A stretch of DNA of 64,000 bases from Ruegeria profundi (GTDB taxonomy: Bacteria > Pseudomonadota > Alphaproteobacteria > Rhodobacterales > Rhodobacteraceae): the NCBI RefSeq assembly GCF_001507545.1, contig NZ_LQBP01000002.1, positions 372,001 through 436,000 on the forward strand. The letters run 5' to 3'. Position 1 is the stretch's first letter; each line of letters begins with the position of its first letter. This document shows positions 53,306 through 62,958 of the stretch, piece by piece. The notes under the pieces are model-generated. The model did no database searches, was not told where the DNA came from, and was given only the letters and a program-made list of their open reading frames with translations. The position numbers were made by a program, and so were the translations under genes.

Positions 53306-53411
53306 TTCGCTATGCGAACCATATGTCAACATTTAGGCGCTGTTCATTTGTGCATCAGCAAAAAACATTGACTGAATTGTCATTTTGCGAAAGATACGTT
53401 CGCATAGCGGA
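53306..53411. promoter_or_regulatory. Two IclR operator-like palindromes (TTCGC-N3-GCGAA)
   Basis: Site one, TTCGC-TAT-GCGAA at 53306-53318, is a perfect inverted repeat. Site two, TTCGC-ATA-GCGGA at 53399-53411, has one mismatch. They are inverted relative to each other: CGCTATGCGAAC at 53308-53319 is the exact reverse complement of GTTCGCATAGCG at 53398-53409. One lies near the IclR start and one near the start of the transporter operon. A TTGACT -35-like hexamer (53368) lies between them. Confidence 0.62.
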
Positions 53412-53441
53412 CCCAGTTCGCGCTCGAGGAGGATCAATTCT

Positions 53442-54581
53442 ATGAAGTTTCTGACTGCCGTGGCCGCCGCCGCATTATTGGGTGTATCTTCAGCCGCAAG
53501 TGCTGCTGATCTGGATCTGCCGAAGCAGCTTTCCTGGACGGCCTACGGCACGGGAACCGCTGGCTACAATCAAGCTGTTGCCATTGGCGCTGCCCTGCAA
53601 ACCGCCACCGGTACCAACCTTCGAATCTTGCCGGGGAAGAACGACGTGTCGCGGACAGAACCGTTGCGTCAGGGCCGGGTGCAATTCTCAGCCACAGGCG
53701 TAGGCGGCAGCTTCATGGCGCAAGAGGGCGTCTTCCAGTTTGGCGAGCAGAAATGGGGCCCGCAGCCCATACGCGTATTATTAGCCAACTCCGGTGGTGC
53801 CATTAACCTTACGGTAGGAGTTGCAGGTGACTTGGGAATTCAGGAATTCTCTGACCTCAAGGGCAAGCGTGTTGCCTGGGTTACCGGAGCGCCGGCGCTC
53901 AACGCAAACACGACGGCTTATCTGGCCTACGCCGGTCTGACTTGGGATGACGTCGAGCGCGTAGATTTCGGTAGCTACTCCGCATCCTCGAAAGGCTTGA
54001 TCGAAGGTCAGGTTGATGCCGCTTTTGCTTCAACCAATTCGGGACCCGCTTACGAAGCGGCTTCTTCACCGCGCGGACTATTTTGGCCTGAAATTGATGA
54101 GAACAACACAGAGGGTCTTGCGCGCATGCAAGAAATCGCGCCGTTTTTCCAAACGAACACGGCCAAAGTTGGCGCGAATATCGACGGAACCGACGGTCAC
54201 AAGGGCGCTGCGTATGCGTACCCGGTTCTCGTAACTACGGACGCGCAAGAAGATGCTCTCGTCTACAACATGACGAAAGCAATGATCGCCCTTTACCCAG
54301 AGTATGACGGTAAAGCGCCAGGCATCGGTGGCTGGTCCATCGACAACCAGAACTTCGAATGGGTTGTTCCATATCACGAAGGTTCCATCCGCCTTTTCAA
54401 AGAGCTGGGTGTATGGACCGACGCGGCCCAGGCGCATAACGACGAACTCCTGCGCCGGCAACAAGTTCTGCAAGACGCGTGGAACGAGTTGAAGGAAACA
54501 GGCGCTGACGACTGGACAACCGCGTGGGAAACCAAGCGTCGCGAAGCACTCAAAGCAGCCGGACTTCAAGTCGTTTTCTAA
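53442..54581 (+). CDS. TAXI-family TRAP transporter solute-binding protein
   Basis: 379 residues from ATG 53442, preceded by AGGAGG. Signal peptide about 1-22 (KFLTAVAAAALLGVSSAASA). The mature part is a TAXI-type binding protein (LSWTAYGTGTAGYNQAVAIG in part; GVGGSFMAQEG; WVTGAPALNANT). It delivers a carboxylate or related acid to the fused TRAP permease encoded downstream. The ligand is unknown. The following CoA-ligase and beta-oxidation genes suggest an organic acid that is degraded by beta-oxidation. Confidence 0.92.
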   Translation: MKFLTAVAAAALLGVSSAASAADLDLPKQLSWTAYGTGTAGYNQAVAIGAALQTATGTNLRILPGKNDVSRTEPLRQGRVQFSATGVGGSFMAQEGVFQFGEQKWGPQPIRVLLANSGGAINLTVGVAGDLGIQEFSDLKGKRVAWVTGAPALNANTTAYLAYAGLTWDDVERVDFGSYSASSKGLIEGQVDAAFASTNSGPAYEAASSPRGLFWPEIDENNTEGLARMQEIAPFFQTNTAKVGANIDGTDGHKGAAYAYPVLVTTDAQEDALVYNMTKAMIALYPEYDGKAPGIGGWSIDNQNFEWVVPYHEGSIRLFKELGVWTDAAQAHNDELLRRQQVLQDAWNELKETGADDWTTAWETKRREALKAAGLQVVF

Positions 54582-54599
54582 TCGATCAGACTGTATCTG

Positions 54600-54627
54600 C
54601 CTGGCCCGACAGAAAAGCTGGGCCGGG
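54600..54627 (+). terminator. Intercistronic hairpin between binding protein and permease
   Basis: CCTGGCCC (54600-54607) pairs with GGGCCGGG (54620-54627): 8 pairs with one G-U, 12-base loop. There is no U tract. This is the same arrangement as after the two other solute-binding-protein genes in the window. Confidence 0.55.
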
Positions 54628-54678
54628 CTAAAACAATTCTCTGCGGCGCGCTGAACGTGCCGACAAAAAGGTCTTGTT

Positions 54679-56637
54679 ATGCAAGAACTCGAAAACGAAG
54701 CCGGAATAGCTGAAACCTACGATACCGGGCGCAATCTGGCGCTGATCATCGGCACAACTGGCGCAATTCTTCTTGTCGTTCACCAGTTGTTCAACATTCA
54801 GCTGTTCGGGATCGTTCTTTTGGATGGCAGGTATCTTGCCCTTCTCGCAGCCATCTTCCTGTCGCTGAGTTTTCTTGTCTTCAATCGTCGCGGAGAGCGC
54901 CTTGGGCCGGTCGCCTTTTATGACTGGATTCTTGCGACCCTCGCTCTTGCCAGCGGTGTCTATCTGGCTTGCGTGGCAAAGCTCAATCTGTCCGAAGGCT
55001 GGGAATACGCAGCCCCCCAAACAGCCCAATGGGTCGCCTATGTGTTCTTTGCCCTGGTCTTGGAAGCCACACGCCGAGCCGGGGGAAAAGTCCTGTTCGC
55101 AATCGTGGCCCTCTTTTCGCTTTACCCAACCTTCGCAGGACATGTGCCAGATCCGTTTTCCGGATTTCAGAGTACATTATCGGAAGCGATTGCCTATCAC
55201 GTCTATTCCTCTGAAAGCATCTTTGGCATTCCTATGCGCGCGTTTGGGGGTGTGGTGATCGGCTTCATAATCTTTGGCGCCGTGCTTCAACACACGGGCG
55301 GCGGGCAGTTCTTCAACGATCTCGCCCTTGCCCTTGTCGGCCGATACCGCGGTGGTGCCGCTAAGGTTTCGATCTTTGCCAGCGGGTTCATGGGTTCGAT
55401 GTCTGGCAGTGTGATTTCCAACATCCTGACAACTGGCGCGGTATCGATCCCGGCAATGCGTCGTACTGGCTTCTCAGCGAAGACAGCCGCAGCGACCGAG
55501 GCCTGCGCCTCGACAGGCGGTGTTTTAATGCCACCGATCATGGGTGCGACCGCCTTTGTCATGGCCTCTTTCCTGTCGATGCCTTATGTCGAGATCGCCA
55601 TTGCCGCCGCGATACCATCCCTGCTGTTTTACTTTGGGCTTTTTGTTCAGATTGACGCCTATTCCGCACGCCTCGGTCTGCGCGGCATGTCCGGGCCCGA
55701 TCTGCCTCGACTAAATGCAACCTTGCGGGAAGGTTGGCCCTATGTGCTGGTATTTGCAGTTTTGATCTTCATGATGGTCGTGCTGCGCCAGGAAACTGCT
55801 GCACCTTTCTATGCGACTGTTCTGCTGCTGATCGTCAACCAGATTTTCCCCCGTCACCGTCTTACGGTAGCTGGCCTGATTGACGTTCTGAAACAGGTCG
55901 GAACCGGTTTGACCGAATTGACGGCAATCATTCTTGGCGTCGGATTGATTGTCGGCTCTTTCTCGGCCACCGGCCTTGCAGGTACGTTGGTCAACGAACT
56001 GCTGGCCCTCGCGGGAGATAACGTCTTTATCCTGTTGATCGCCGGTGCCATGACAGCCTTTGTCTTTGGCATGGGTATGACGGTAACCGCCTGCTATATT
56101 TTCCTGGCTGTGGTTCTTGCCCCAGCACTGGAGGCTGGCGGCCTCAACATACTCGCTGTGCACCTTTTCATTCTTTATTGGGGCATGGTCAGCTACATCA
56201 CACCTCCTGTGGCGCTTGGCGCCTATGCTGCGGCGACCATGGCGGGCACCAGTGCGATGAAGGCCGGATTGGAGGCCATGCGACTGGGTGGAGTTATCTA
56301 CATCGCGCCGTTTTTCTTCGTGCTCAATCCTGCGCTCGTTGCGCAATCCCCGGCGATCGAAGTCTTTATCGCTGTAACCTGCGCCCTTTTGGGTCTGGCT
56401 TTGATCTGCATGGCGCTTCAGGGTTACGTTATCTTTTTAGGACCGCTTTCCGGCGCAGGCGAGTTTCCGTTGCGCATTGTCCTTTTTGTTGCGGGGTTTT
56501 TGATTGCCCTGCCAGAAATGGACTATGTGGGTATACCCTTCGGACCAAGCCTGATTGCTGGTATCCTCCTTGCGTTCCCACCCCTTTTCGTGGCCCTGCG
56601 GCGGCGCAGCACAGAGTTTGCAGGAGAAAACACCTGA
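54679..56637 (+). CDS. TRAP transporter fused permease (small + large subunit)
   Basis: 652 residues, many hydrophobic helices. The length and the motifs GGGQFFNDLALALVGRYRGG (in part), GSMSGSVISNILTTGAVSIP and AVHLFILYWGMVSYITPPVALGAYAAA (in part) identify the fused permease of TAXI-type TRAP systems. It uses an ion gradient. Its stop overlaps the start of the acyl-CoA ligase gene by one base, which ties transport to CoA activation. Confidence 0.93.
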   Translation: MQELENEAGIAETYDTGRNLALIIGTTGAILLVVHQLFNIQLFGIVLLDGRYLALLAAIFLSLSFLVFNRRGERLGPVAFYDWILATLALASGVYLACVAKLNLSEGWEYAAPQTAQWVAYVFFALVLEATRRAGGKVLFAIVALFSLYPTFAGHVPDPFSGFQSTLSEAIAYHVYSSESIFGIPMRAFGGVVIGFIIFGAVLQHTGGGQFFNDLALALVGRYRGGAAKVSIFASGFMGSMSGSVISNILTTGAVSIPAMRRTGFSAKTAAATEACASTGGVLMPPIMGATAFVMASFLSMPYVEIAIAAAIPSLLFYFGLFVQIDAYSARLGLRGMSGPDLPRLNATLREGWPYVLVFAVLIFMMVVLRQETAAPFYATVLLLIVNQIFPRHRLTVAGLIDVLKQVGTGLTELTAIILGVGLIVGSFSATGLAGTLVNELLALAGDNVFILLIAGAMTAFVFGMGMTVTACYIFLAVVLAPALEAGGLNILAVHLFILYWGMVSYITPPVALGAYAAATMAGTSAMKAGLEAMRLGGVIYIAPFFFVLNPALVAQSPAIEVFIAVTCALLGLALICMALQGYVIFLGPLSGAGEFPLRIVLFVAGFLIALPEMDYVGIPFGPSLIAGILLAFPPLFVALRRRSTEFAGENT

Positions 56638-58130
56638 TGAACCGGATCCACGAAATCCTGACTGCGGCGGATCAAAACGCTATTGCCCTATCGGATTATG
56701 ACGGTCGAGCCTACACATATGGCGAACTCAATGAGATGAGCCAGCAGGCTGCTGAACGCCTGATGGACCATGGCGTGCGTGCCGGAGACCGGGTGCTGCT
56801 TATCAGCGAAAACTGCGCGGCCTACCTTGTAGCGATCTTTGCGCTGAGCCGCCTTGATGCTTGGACGGTGCTGGTCAATGCACGCCTAACGGATACTGAA
56901 ATCCTGCGACTTTCTGAACTGAGCGAGGCACGCTGTGCTCTGTTTACGCCGGATGCATCGCCAGCATCCGCGGCGCACGCTGATCGTATGGGCCGGGTTG
57001 ATCTAAAACCTCTGGCTTGTGGCTCGCTTACTGTATCCGCTATCCGCGACGCACCGGTCGAGCCCGTCGAGCCTGACCGTTCGCAAACCGCGATCCTGAT
57101 CTATACGACCGGCACCGTGGGTGAGCCAAAAGGCGTGATGCTGACTCATGGGAACCTTTTATTTGTATCCCAACTTTCTGCCGACGCCCGTCGACTTACG
57201 CCAACAGATGTGATGCTGGCGGTGTTGCCGGGCACGCATATCTTTGGGCTTTCTTCTGTTTTTCTTGGTGCTGTTCGTGGCGGGACGCGCCTGATCGTGC
57301 GCCCCCGTTTTGACGTGGATGATGTGATTGAGCAGTTGAAGACGGCGACGCTTTTCCCTGCCGTTCCCCAGATCTTTGCCGCAATCAACAAGCGTCTGCG
57401 CGAGCAGAAGGTCGAAAAAGCCGATCACAACCTGCGCTACATTTATGCTGGTGGTGCGCCTTTGGACATGGCGCTGAAAACGCAGACCGAGGACCTTTTT
57501 GGCCTGCCGCTCCACAATGGTTACGGGCTTTCGGAATGTTCACCAAGCGTGGCGCTTACACTGATGGACGCACCGCGCAATGACAGCGCCGTAGGCCCCC
57601 CGCTGCCGGGTGTTGAAGTCCGCCTTGAAAACCCAAATGACGACGGGGTCGGCGAACTATGTGTTCGCGGCGAAAACGTCATGAAAGGCTATTTCCGCAA
57701 TCCTGAAGCCACACGCAAAGCCATGACAGACGACGGCTTTTTCCGCACCGGAGATCTGGCCAAGCAAGAGGAAGACGGCACACTGCATATCGTGGGCCGC
57801 GCGAAAGAGTTGATCATTCACTCTGGCTTTAACGTCTACCCGCCAGAGGTCGAGGCCGTATTGGCCGCGCATCCCGCCGTAACTTTAGCCGCAGTTGTGG
57901 GCCGCGCCCACGACAGAAACGAGGACGTGATCGGCTTTGTCAGCGCGCATGCAAAAGTATCTGAATCAGAGCTGCGTGATTGGGCCCGGGAACGCATGGC
58001 AGCCTATAAGGTGCCGGCGCGCGTGATCGTCTCTGATGCCCTGCCGCAAGCTGCCACGGGCAAAATCATTAAGCACAAACTGTTGTCGTACTTTGCCGAT
58101 GTCTTGGACCGCGCACCCAATGCGGAGTGA
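56637..58130 (+). CDS. AMP-forming acyl-CoA ligase
   Basis: 497 residues. The ANL adenylation core shows the P-loop YTTGTVGEPKGVMLTH (the usual Ser/Thr-rich loop), NGYGLSECSP, and the C-terminal hinge with FFRTGDLAKQEEDGTLHIVGRAKELIIHSGFNVYP (in part) and catalytic lysine in QAATGKIIK. It activates the imported acid as its CoA ester. The start overlaps the permease stop; a longer frame is inside the permease gene. The substrate is not readable from the sequence. Confidence 0.9.
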   Translation: MNRIHEILTAADQNAIALSDYDGRAYTYGELNEMSQQAAERLMDHGVRAGDRVLLISENCAAYLVAIFALSRLDAWTVLVNARLTDTEILRLSELSEARCALFTPDASPASAAHADRMGRVDLKPLACGSLTVSAIRDAPVEPVEPDRSQTAILIYTTGTVGEPKGVMLTHGNLLFVSQLSADARRLTPTDVMLAVLPGTHIFGLSSVFLGAVRGGTRLIVRPRFDVDDVIEQLKTATLFPAVPQIFAAINKRLREQKVEKADHNLRYIYAGGAPLDMALKTQTEDLFGLPLHNGYGLSECSPSVALTLMDAPRNDSAVGPPLPGVEVRLENPNDDGVGELCVRGENVMKGYFRNPEATRKAMTDDGFFRTGDLAKQEEDGTLHIVGRAKELIIHSGFNVYPPEVEAVLAAHPAVTLAAVVGRAHDRNEDVIGFVSAHAKVSESELRDWARERMAAYKVPARVIVSDALPQAATGKIIKHKLLSYFADVLDRAPNAE

Positions 58131-58169
58131 ATTTCAAAGCCAACGGACAGTGGCGCGAAAGGACATGAA

Positions 58170-59354
58170 ATGAACCTGGATTACTCAGATACGGAACAAG
58201 CCTTTCAGGCCGAAGTTCGCGCCTTTCTGGCAGAAAACTTGCCGAATGATCTCGTTGCAAAAACGAGCTCGGGCCGAGAGCTGACAAAAGAGGATATTGA
58301 GCGGTGGCACGCGATCCTGAACGCGCGCGGTTGGCTCGCGGCGACTTGGCCAGAAGAATATGGCGGCACCGGCTGGACCGTTGTTGAACGCCACATCTTT
58401 GCGGAAGAATGCGCCCTTGCTGGTGCGCCACGTCTGCTGTCTTTTGGGCTTGCGATGCTGGGCCCTGTTCTGATCCGCTATGGCACAGACGAACAGAAGG
58501 CCGAATATCTTCCCCGTATTCTGGATGGCCGCGATTGGTGGTGTCAGGGCTTTTCCGAGCCGGGTGCCGGTTCGGACCTGGCAAGCCTAAAAACCCGCGC
58601 CGAGCGTGATGGCGATCATTACGTGATCAATGGTCAGAAAACATGGACAACCCTTGGTCAACACGCCAACCGCATCTTCTGCCTTGTGCGCACATCGCAA
58701 ACGGCTAAGCCTCAGGAAGGGATCAGCTTTGTCCTTGTTGACCTGGACACGCCCGGCATCGAAATGCGCCCGATCCGTCTGATCGACGGTAGCCACGAGG
58801 TGAACGAGGTCTTTTTTACCGACGTGCGCGTCCCTGTCGCGAATATCGTCGGCGCGGAAAACGAAGGCTGGACAGTGGCGAAATACCTGCTGACCCACGA
58901 GCGTACCAACATAGCCGGTGTCGGCTTTTCGGCGCGTGATCTGGACCGCTATCATCAGATGGCAACTGATGTGCGTCGCGATGGCGTGTCTTTAGCAGAG
59001 CACCCGCTTTATGCGGCACAAGCAGTCGAACTTGAGGCTGATCTGGAAGCTTTGCGCGTGGCCAATCTGCGCGCCCTTGCGCGGACGCGGGATAGCGCAG
59101 CAAGCGGTATCGACAGTTCGCTGATGAAAATCCGCGGTACTCAGGTACGCCAAGGCATCCTGAGCCTCTATCGCTCGGCCCTTGGCCATGCGGCTGCGCC
59201 AGATGCAGAAAGCCTGTCAGACAATCAGATCGCCCTGCCACCCGAAGCCACCCGCGCAGCCCCCGTTTATTTCAACAACAGAAAGCTGTCGATCTACGGC
59301 GGCTCTAATGAGATTCAGCGCAATATCGTCGCAAAGACACTGTTCAGGGACTAA
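58170..59354 (+). CDS. Acyl-CoA dehydrogenase, large-subunit type
   Basis: 394 residues. Features include GFSEPGAGSDLASLKTRAERD, NGQKTWTTLGQHA and the C-terminal LSIYGGSNEIQRNIVAK. It is followed after 3 bases by a second, smaller acyl-CoA dehydrogenase. Such pairs (for example PimC/PimD or steroid FadE pairs) form heteromeric enzymes acting on dicarboxylyl-, cyclic or bulky acyl-CoAs. The pairing is inferred from size and adjacency. Confidence 0.87.
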   Translation: MNLDYSDTEQAFQAEVRAFLAENLPNDLVAKTSSGRELTKEDIERWHAILNARGWLAATWPEEYGGTGWTVVERHIFAEECALAGAPRLLSFGLAMLGPVLIRYGTDEQKAEYLPRILDGRDWWCQGFSEPGAGSDLASLKTRAERDGDHYVINGQKTWTTLGQHANRIFCLVRTSQTAKPQEGISFVLVDLDTPGIEMRPIRLIDGSHEVNEVFFTDVRVPVANIVGAENEGWTVAKYLLTHERTNIAGVGFSARDLDRYHQMATDVRRDGVSLAEHPLYAAQAVELEADLEALRVANLRALARTRDSAASGIDSSLMKIRGTQVRQGILSLYRSALGHAAAPDAESLSDNQIALPPEATRAAPVYFNNRKLSIYGGSNEIQRNIVAKTLFRD

Positions 59355-59357
59355 CCG

Positions 59358-60437
59358 ATGAATTTTGAACGCAGCGAAGATCACGCCATGCTGGCCGATA
59401 TGTTCGGCCGGTTCTTGCAAGAAACCAGCACACCAGAGCGGCGCAACGACACGGCCTGGACAGCGCCTTTCTTTGATCAAACAGCCTGGTCGGAAATGGT
59501 TAAACTGGGGATACTCGGCGCATTTGTTTCAGAAGACCTTGGCGGATTGGGTGGCTCCGCCGAAGATGTTTCGGTGGTCTTTGAGGAAATTGGCCGTGCA
59601 CTCAGTACCGATCCTTATCTGGGTACTCTTATGGGTCTGCGTCTTTTGGCCGAAAGCGGCGAAACCGATCTTGTCAAGCAGATCATGGCCGGTGCCCGCC
59701 GACCCGCCTTTGCTGTTTTTGAGCCGGAAATCTCGCAGGATCTTTCCCTAATCGGCACGGTCGCAGACGAAGATGGCAAGCTGACTGGCCGCAAATCCTC
59801 GGTTTACGGCGCACCGGGTGCCGACCTTTTGTTGATTGCTGCCCGAAACGATCAGGGTCTTGGCCTGTACCTGATAGAAGACGTCACTTCTGTTCAAGTT
59901 CTCGCAGCACCTATGCAGGATGGTGGCGGTATCGCTGACCTGCTGCTTGAAGGAACCCAGGCAAGGCCTCTAAAAGCAGCCAGCGAAGAACGTATCGAAG
60001 ATGTGCTGGACTTGGGTCGCATCGCGCTTTGTGCCGAGGCCGTGGGCGCGATGGATGCACTTGTCTCAATGACAACAGACTACCTGAAGCAGCGCAAACA
60101 ATTTGGCCGTAACATTGCCTCGTTTCAAGCCTTGCAACATCGTATTGTGGATATGACCATGTGGGTGGAACAAGCCCGGTCGATCACAATCCGTGCCGTT
60201 GCAAGCTATGGGACCGGAGATCAGCGTCGCCATACATCGATGGCAAAAAACCTGATTGGGCGCGCGGCCGAACTCTGCGCCGAAGAGGCTATTCAGCTAC
60301 ACGGCGGCATCGGTATGACGTGGGAATACCCGGGCGCGCACTACGCGAAACGCCTGATCATGCTGGATCACCAACTCGGTGGGCGTCACGATCACGCAAT
60401 GCGTCTGATTGCCATGAAAAAAGAGAATGCGGCATGA
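59358..60437 (+). CDS. Acyl-CoA dehydrogenase, small-subunit type
   Basis: 359 residues, shorter and more divergent than its neighbour. It still shows QRKQFGRNIASFQALQHRI, LHGGIGMTWEYPGAHYAKR and an N-terminal helical domain. It probably forms a heteromer with the 394-residue protein encoded upstream. The start is 3 bases after that gene's stop, and its own stop overlaps the thioesterase start (ATGA). Confidence 0.85.
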   Translation: MNFERSEDHAMLADMFGRFLQETSTPERRNDTAWTAPFFDQTAWSEMVKLGILGAFVSEDLGGLGGSAEDVSVVFEEIGRALSTDPYLGTLMGLRLLAESGETDLVKQIMAGARRPAFAVFEPEISQDLSLIGTVADEDGKLTGRKSSVYGAPGADLLLIAARNDQGLGLYLIEDVTSVQVLAAPMQDGGGIADLLLEGTQARPLKAASEERIEDVLDLGRIALCAEAVGAMDALVSMTTDYLKQRKQFGRNIASFQALQHRIVDMTMWVEQARSITIRAVASYGTGDQRRHTSMAKNLIGRAAELCAEEAIQLHGGIGMTWEYPGAHYAKRLIMLDHQLGGRHDHAMRLIAMKKENAA

Positions 60438-60820
60438 ACACAGATGACGAGTCCGCCGCACAAAGCTTTGTTGGCTATGAATCCAGCGTCTTCGGCGAAG
60501 GCAGCGGTATCTGCGCGCTGAACATTGGACCGCAACACCTTAACAGAGTGAACGTTTTGCATGGCGGTTTCGTAGCCATGCTTCTGGATAATGGGTGCGG
60601 TCTGGCCGTTCGAAATGACAGCGGCGATCCCGATCGCGCGGTTCTCACCATGTCGCTGTCGGTGAATTACATTGCCCCTGCACGCTCTGGCCGGGTGGTT
60701 GCCACGGGCAATGTCACAGGTGGTGGCAAAAGCACCAAGTTTGCTTCGGCTGAACTGCGAACCGAGGATGGCACTTTGCTGGCGACGGCGTCGGGTGTTT
60801 TCAAACTGCTGCGAGAGTAA
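60434..60820 (+). CDS. PaaI-type hotdog thioesterase
   Basis: 128 residues, a single hotdog domain. The active-site segment is NVLHGGFVAMLLDNGCGLAV with Asp in LLDNG, followed by SVNYIAPARSG. It hydrolyses acyl-CoA esters, perhaps freeing CoA trapped in dead-end intermediates of the pathway. It is coupled to the upstream acyl-CoA dehydrogenase gene; an in-frame extension upstream reads inside that gene. Confidence 0.85.
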   Translation: MNTDDESAAQSFVGYESSVFGEGSGICALNIGPQHLNRVNVLHGGFVAMLLDNGCGLAVRNDSGDPDRAVLTMSLSVNYIAPARSGRVVATGNVTGGGKSTKFASAELRTEDGTLLATASGVFKLLRE

Positions 60821-60860
60821 AACATTTTCACGCCATTGCGGCACATCAACAGGACACACC

Positions 60861-62948
60861 ATGACCTCTGTTGTCTCTTATGACATTCAGGACGGTATCG
60901 CCGTCATTTCAATCGATAACCCCCCGGTGAATGCGCTTTCACAGCCCGTGCGTGCCGAGTTGCAGTTACTGGCGCGAAAAGCGTCCGATGAAGCGGCCGT
61001 TCAAGCCATTGTTGTGGCTTGCGCGGGCCGCACCTTTGTTGCCGGCGCTGACATTCGCGAATTTGGTAAGCCTCCCGTTGAGCCGTTGCTCCCGGATGTC
61101 ATCAACGCGTTAGAGGCCATTCCCAAACCAACCGTTGCAGCCCTGCACGGTACGGCCCTTGGTGGCGGTCTGGAATTGGCGCTTGGGTGTCATTATCGCG
61201 TCGCCACCGCAAAGGCACGCTTTGCCCTGTCCGAAGTGACGTTGGGCCTTCTGCCCGGCGCTGGTGGCACCCAGCGACTACCACGCCTTGTTTCGTTTGA
61301 GACGGCGATCGAAATGATCACAACCGGCAAGCAGATTGGCGCTAAGGAAGCCGCCGCGCTTGGGCTTGTCGACCTCGTCACCGACGCGACAGATGTGACC
61401 GCCGCAGCCATCGCATTTGCAAAAGACCTGGTGAAGGATGGCAAAGGCCCGCGCCCCGTCTCGGCCCTGGACGTGACACGCCATGATCCGTCAGTCTTTG
61501 ATACTGCGCGCGCCAAACTGAGCAAAACCCGTGCGGGGCAGCTTGCCCCCCTCGCCTGCGTAGATGCATTGGAGGCTGCGGCGAAACTGCCCTTTGCCGA
61601 AGGTCTCAGTGCGGAACGCAAGCTATTCCGAAAAATGATGGAAACGGATCAGAGAAGCGCACTGATCCATGCTTTCTTTTCGGAACGCAAAGTTGCAAAA
61701 CTGCCGGACCTCGAAGGCGTTGACCCCCGGAACGTGGCACAGATCGGCGTGGTTGGTGGCGGCACTATGGGTGCCGGTATCGCAACCTCAGCCCTTCTCG
61801 CGGGTCTTAATGTCACTCTGATCGAACGAGATACCGAGAGCGCTGAACGCGCGCATCAGACTGTCGCGCGCACGCTGGAAGGTTCTGTAAAGCGTGGCAA
61901 GATTGATCGGGCGACGTTTGAAACGCTGATGTCCGAACGGTTCCGCGCTGAAAGCGACTATGCGGCCCTGTCTGAAACAGATCTGGTGATCGAAGCCGTT
62001 TTTGAAAGCATGGAGGTGAAGAAAGATGTCTTCACCCAGCTTGATCGTATTTGCAAACCGGGCGCTGTACTTGCCAGCAACACCTCGTACCTCGATATTA
62101 ACGAAATCGCCCAAGTGACAAGCCGCCCGCAGGATGTCATTGGCCTTCACTTCTTTTCTCCGGCTCATGTGATGAAACTGCTAGAAGTTGTCGTCGCAGA
62201 CCAAACGTCGCCAGTGGTCACCGCGACAGGCTTTGCCCTTGCAAAGACAATGCGCAAGATCGCAGTACGGGCGGGGGTCTGCGATGGGTTTATCGGCAAT
62301 CGGATTTTGTCGCATTACCGAAAAGCCGTTGATGGCACCGTACTGGCAGGTGCAAGCCCATTTGCCGTTGATCGTGCCTTGAGGGAATTTGGCCTCGCCA
62401 TGGGACCCTTTGCCGTAAGTGACCTTGCAGGTTTGGACATCGGCTGGGCCACGCGCAAACGCCTCGCCCCTACACGCGACCCGCGCGAGACCTATACCGA
62501 ATTTGCCGATCGCATCTGCGAAGCAGGTCGTTTTGGCCGCAAGACCGGCCGTGGGTTCTATATCTACGGTGAGGGCGGTCCAACACCTGACCCTGAAGTA
62601 GACGTCATCATTGCGGAGGAACGTAAGGCCAAGGGCATCACGCCGCGCAAGCTGGGTGACGGCGAAATTGTGGATCGCTTTATGGCGGCGATGGTGAACG
62701 AAGCAGCACGCGTTGTCGCAGAAGGCATCGCCCGGCGTCCACTTGATGTGGACGTCGTCTTGCTCAATGGTTATGGGTTCCCCCGCTGGCGTGGCGGTCC
62801 TATGCACTATGCCGATGCTGTTGGCCCGGCAAAAATCCTTGAAGACATCCAAAGGTTTGCGAAAGAAGATGCGTTCCTTTGGCAACCTGCCCCCCTACTG
62901 GAAAAGCTTGCCTCCGAAGGCAAACTTTTTTCTAGCCTGAACGACTAA
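60861..62948 (+). CDS. Bifunctional enoyl-CoA hydratase / 3-hydroxyacyl-CoA dehydrogenase (FadJ/PimF-like)
   Basis: 695 residues from ATG 60861. The N-terminal crotonase domain (about 1-200) has FVAGADIREFG, GGGLELALG and SEVTLGLLPGAGGTQR with both catalytic Glu. After a linker (about 200-295), the NAD-binding domain (GVVGGGTMGAGIATS) and the 3-hydroxyacyl-CoA dehydrogenase C-terminal domains follow (LHFFSPAHVMKLLEVV; GFIGNRILSHY). It performs hydration and oxidation in one round of beta-oxidation. Confidence 0.92.
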   Translation: MTSVVSYDIQDGIAVISIDNPPVNALSQPVRAELQLLARKASDEAAVQAIVVACAGRTFVAGADIREFGKPPVEPLLPDVINALEAIPKPTVAALHGTALGGGLELALGCHYRVATAKARFALSEVTLGLLPGAGGTQRLPRLVSFETAIEMITTGKQIGAKEAAALGLVDLVTDATDVTAAAIAFAKDLVKDGKGPRPVSALDVTRHDPSVFDTARAKLSKTRAGQLAPLACVDALEAAAKLPFAEGLSAERKLFRKMMETDQRSALIHAFFSERKVAKLPDLEGVDPRNVAQIGVVGGGTMGAGIATSALLAGLNVTLIERDTESAERAHQTVARTLEGSVKRGKIDRATFETLMSERFRAESDYAALSETDLVIEAVFESMEVKKDVFTQLDRICKPGAVLASNTSYLDINEIAQVTSRPQDVIGLHFFSPAHVMKLLEVVVADQTSPVVTATGFALAKTMRKIAVRAGVCDGFIGNRILSHYRKAVDGTVLAGASPFAVDRALREFGLAMGPFAVSDLAGLDIGWATRKRLAPTRDPRETYTEFADRICEAGRFGRKTGRGFYIYGEGGPTPDPEVDVIIAEERKAKGITPRKLGDGEIVDRFMAAMVNEAARVVAEGIARRPLDVDVVLLNGYGFPRWRGGPMHYADAVGPAKILEDIQRFAKEDAFLWQPAPLLEKLASEGKLFSSLND

Positions 62949-62958
62949 GGACATTTCC

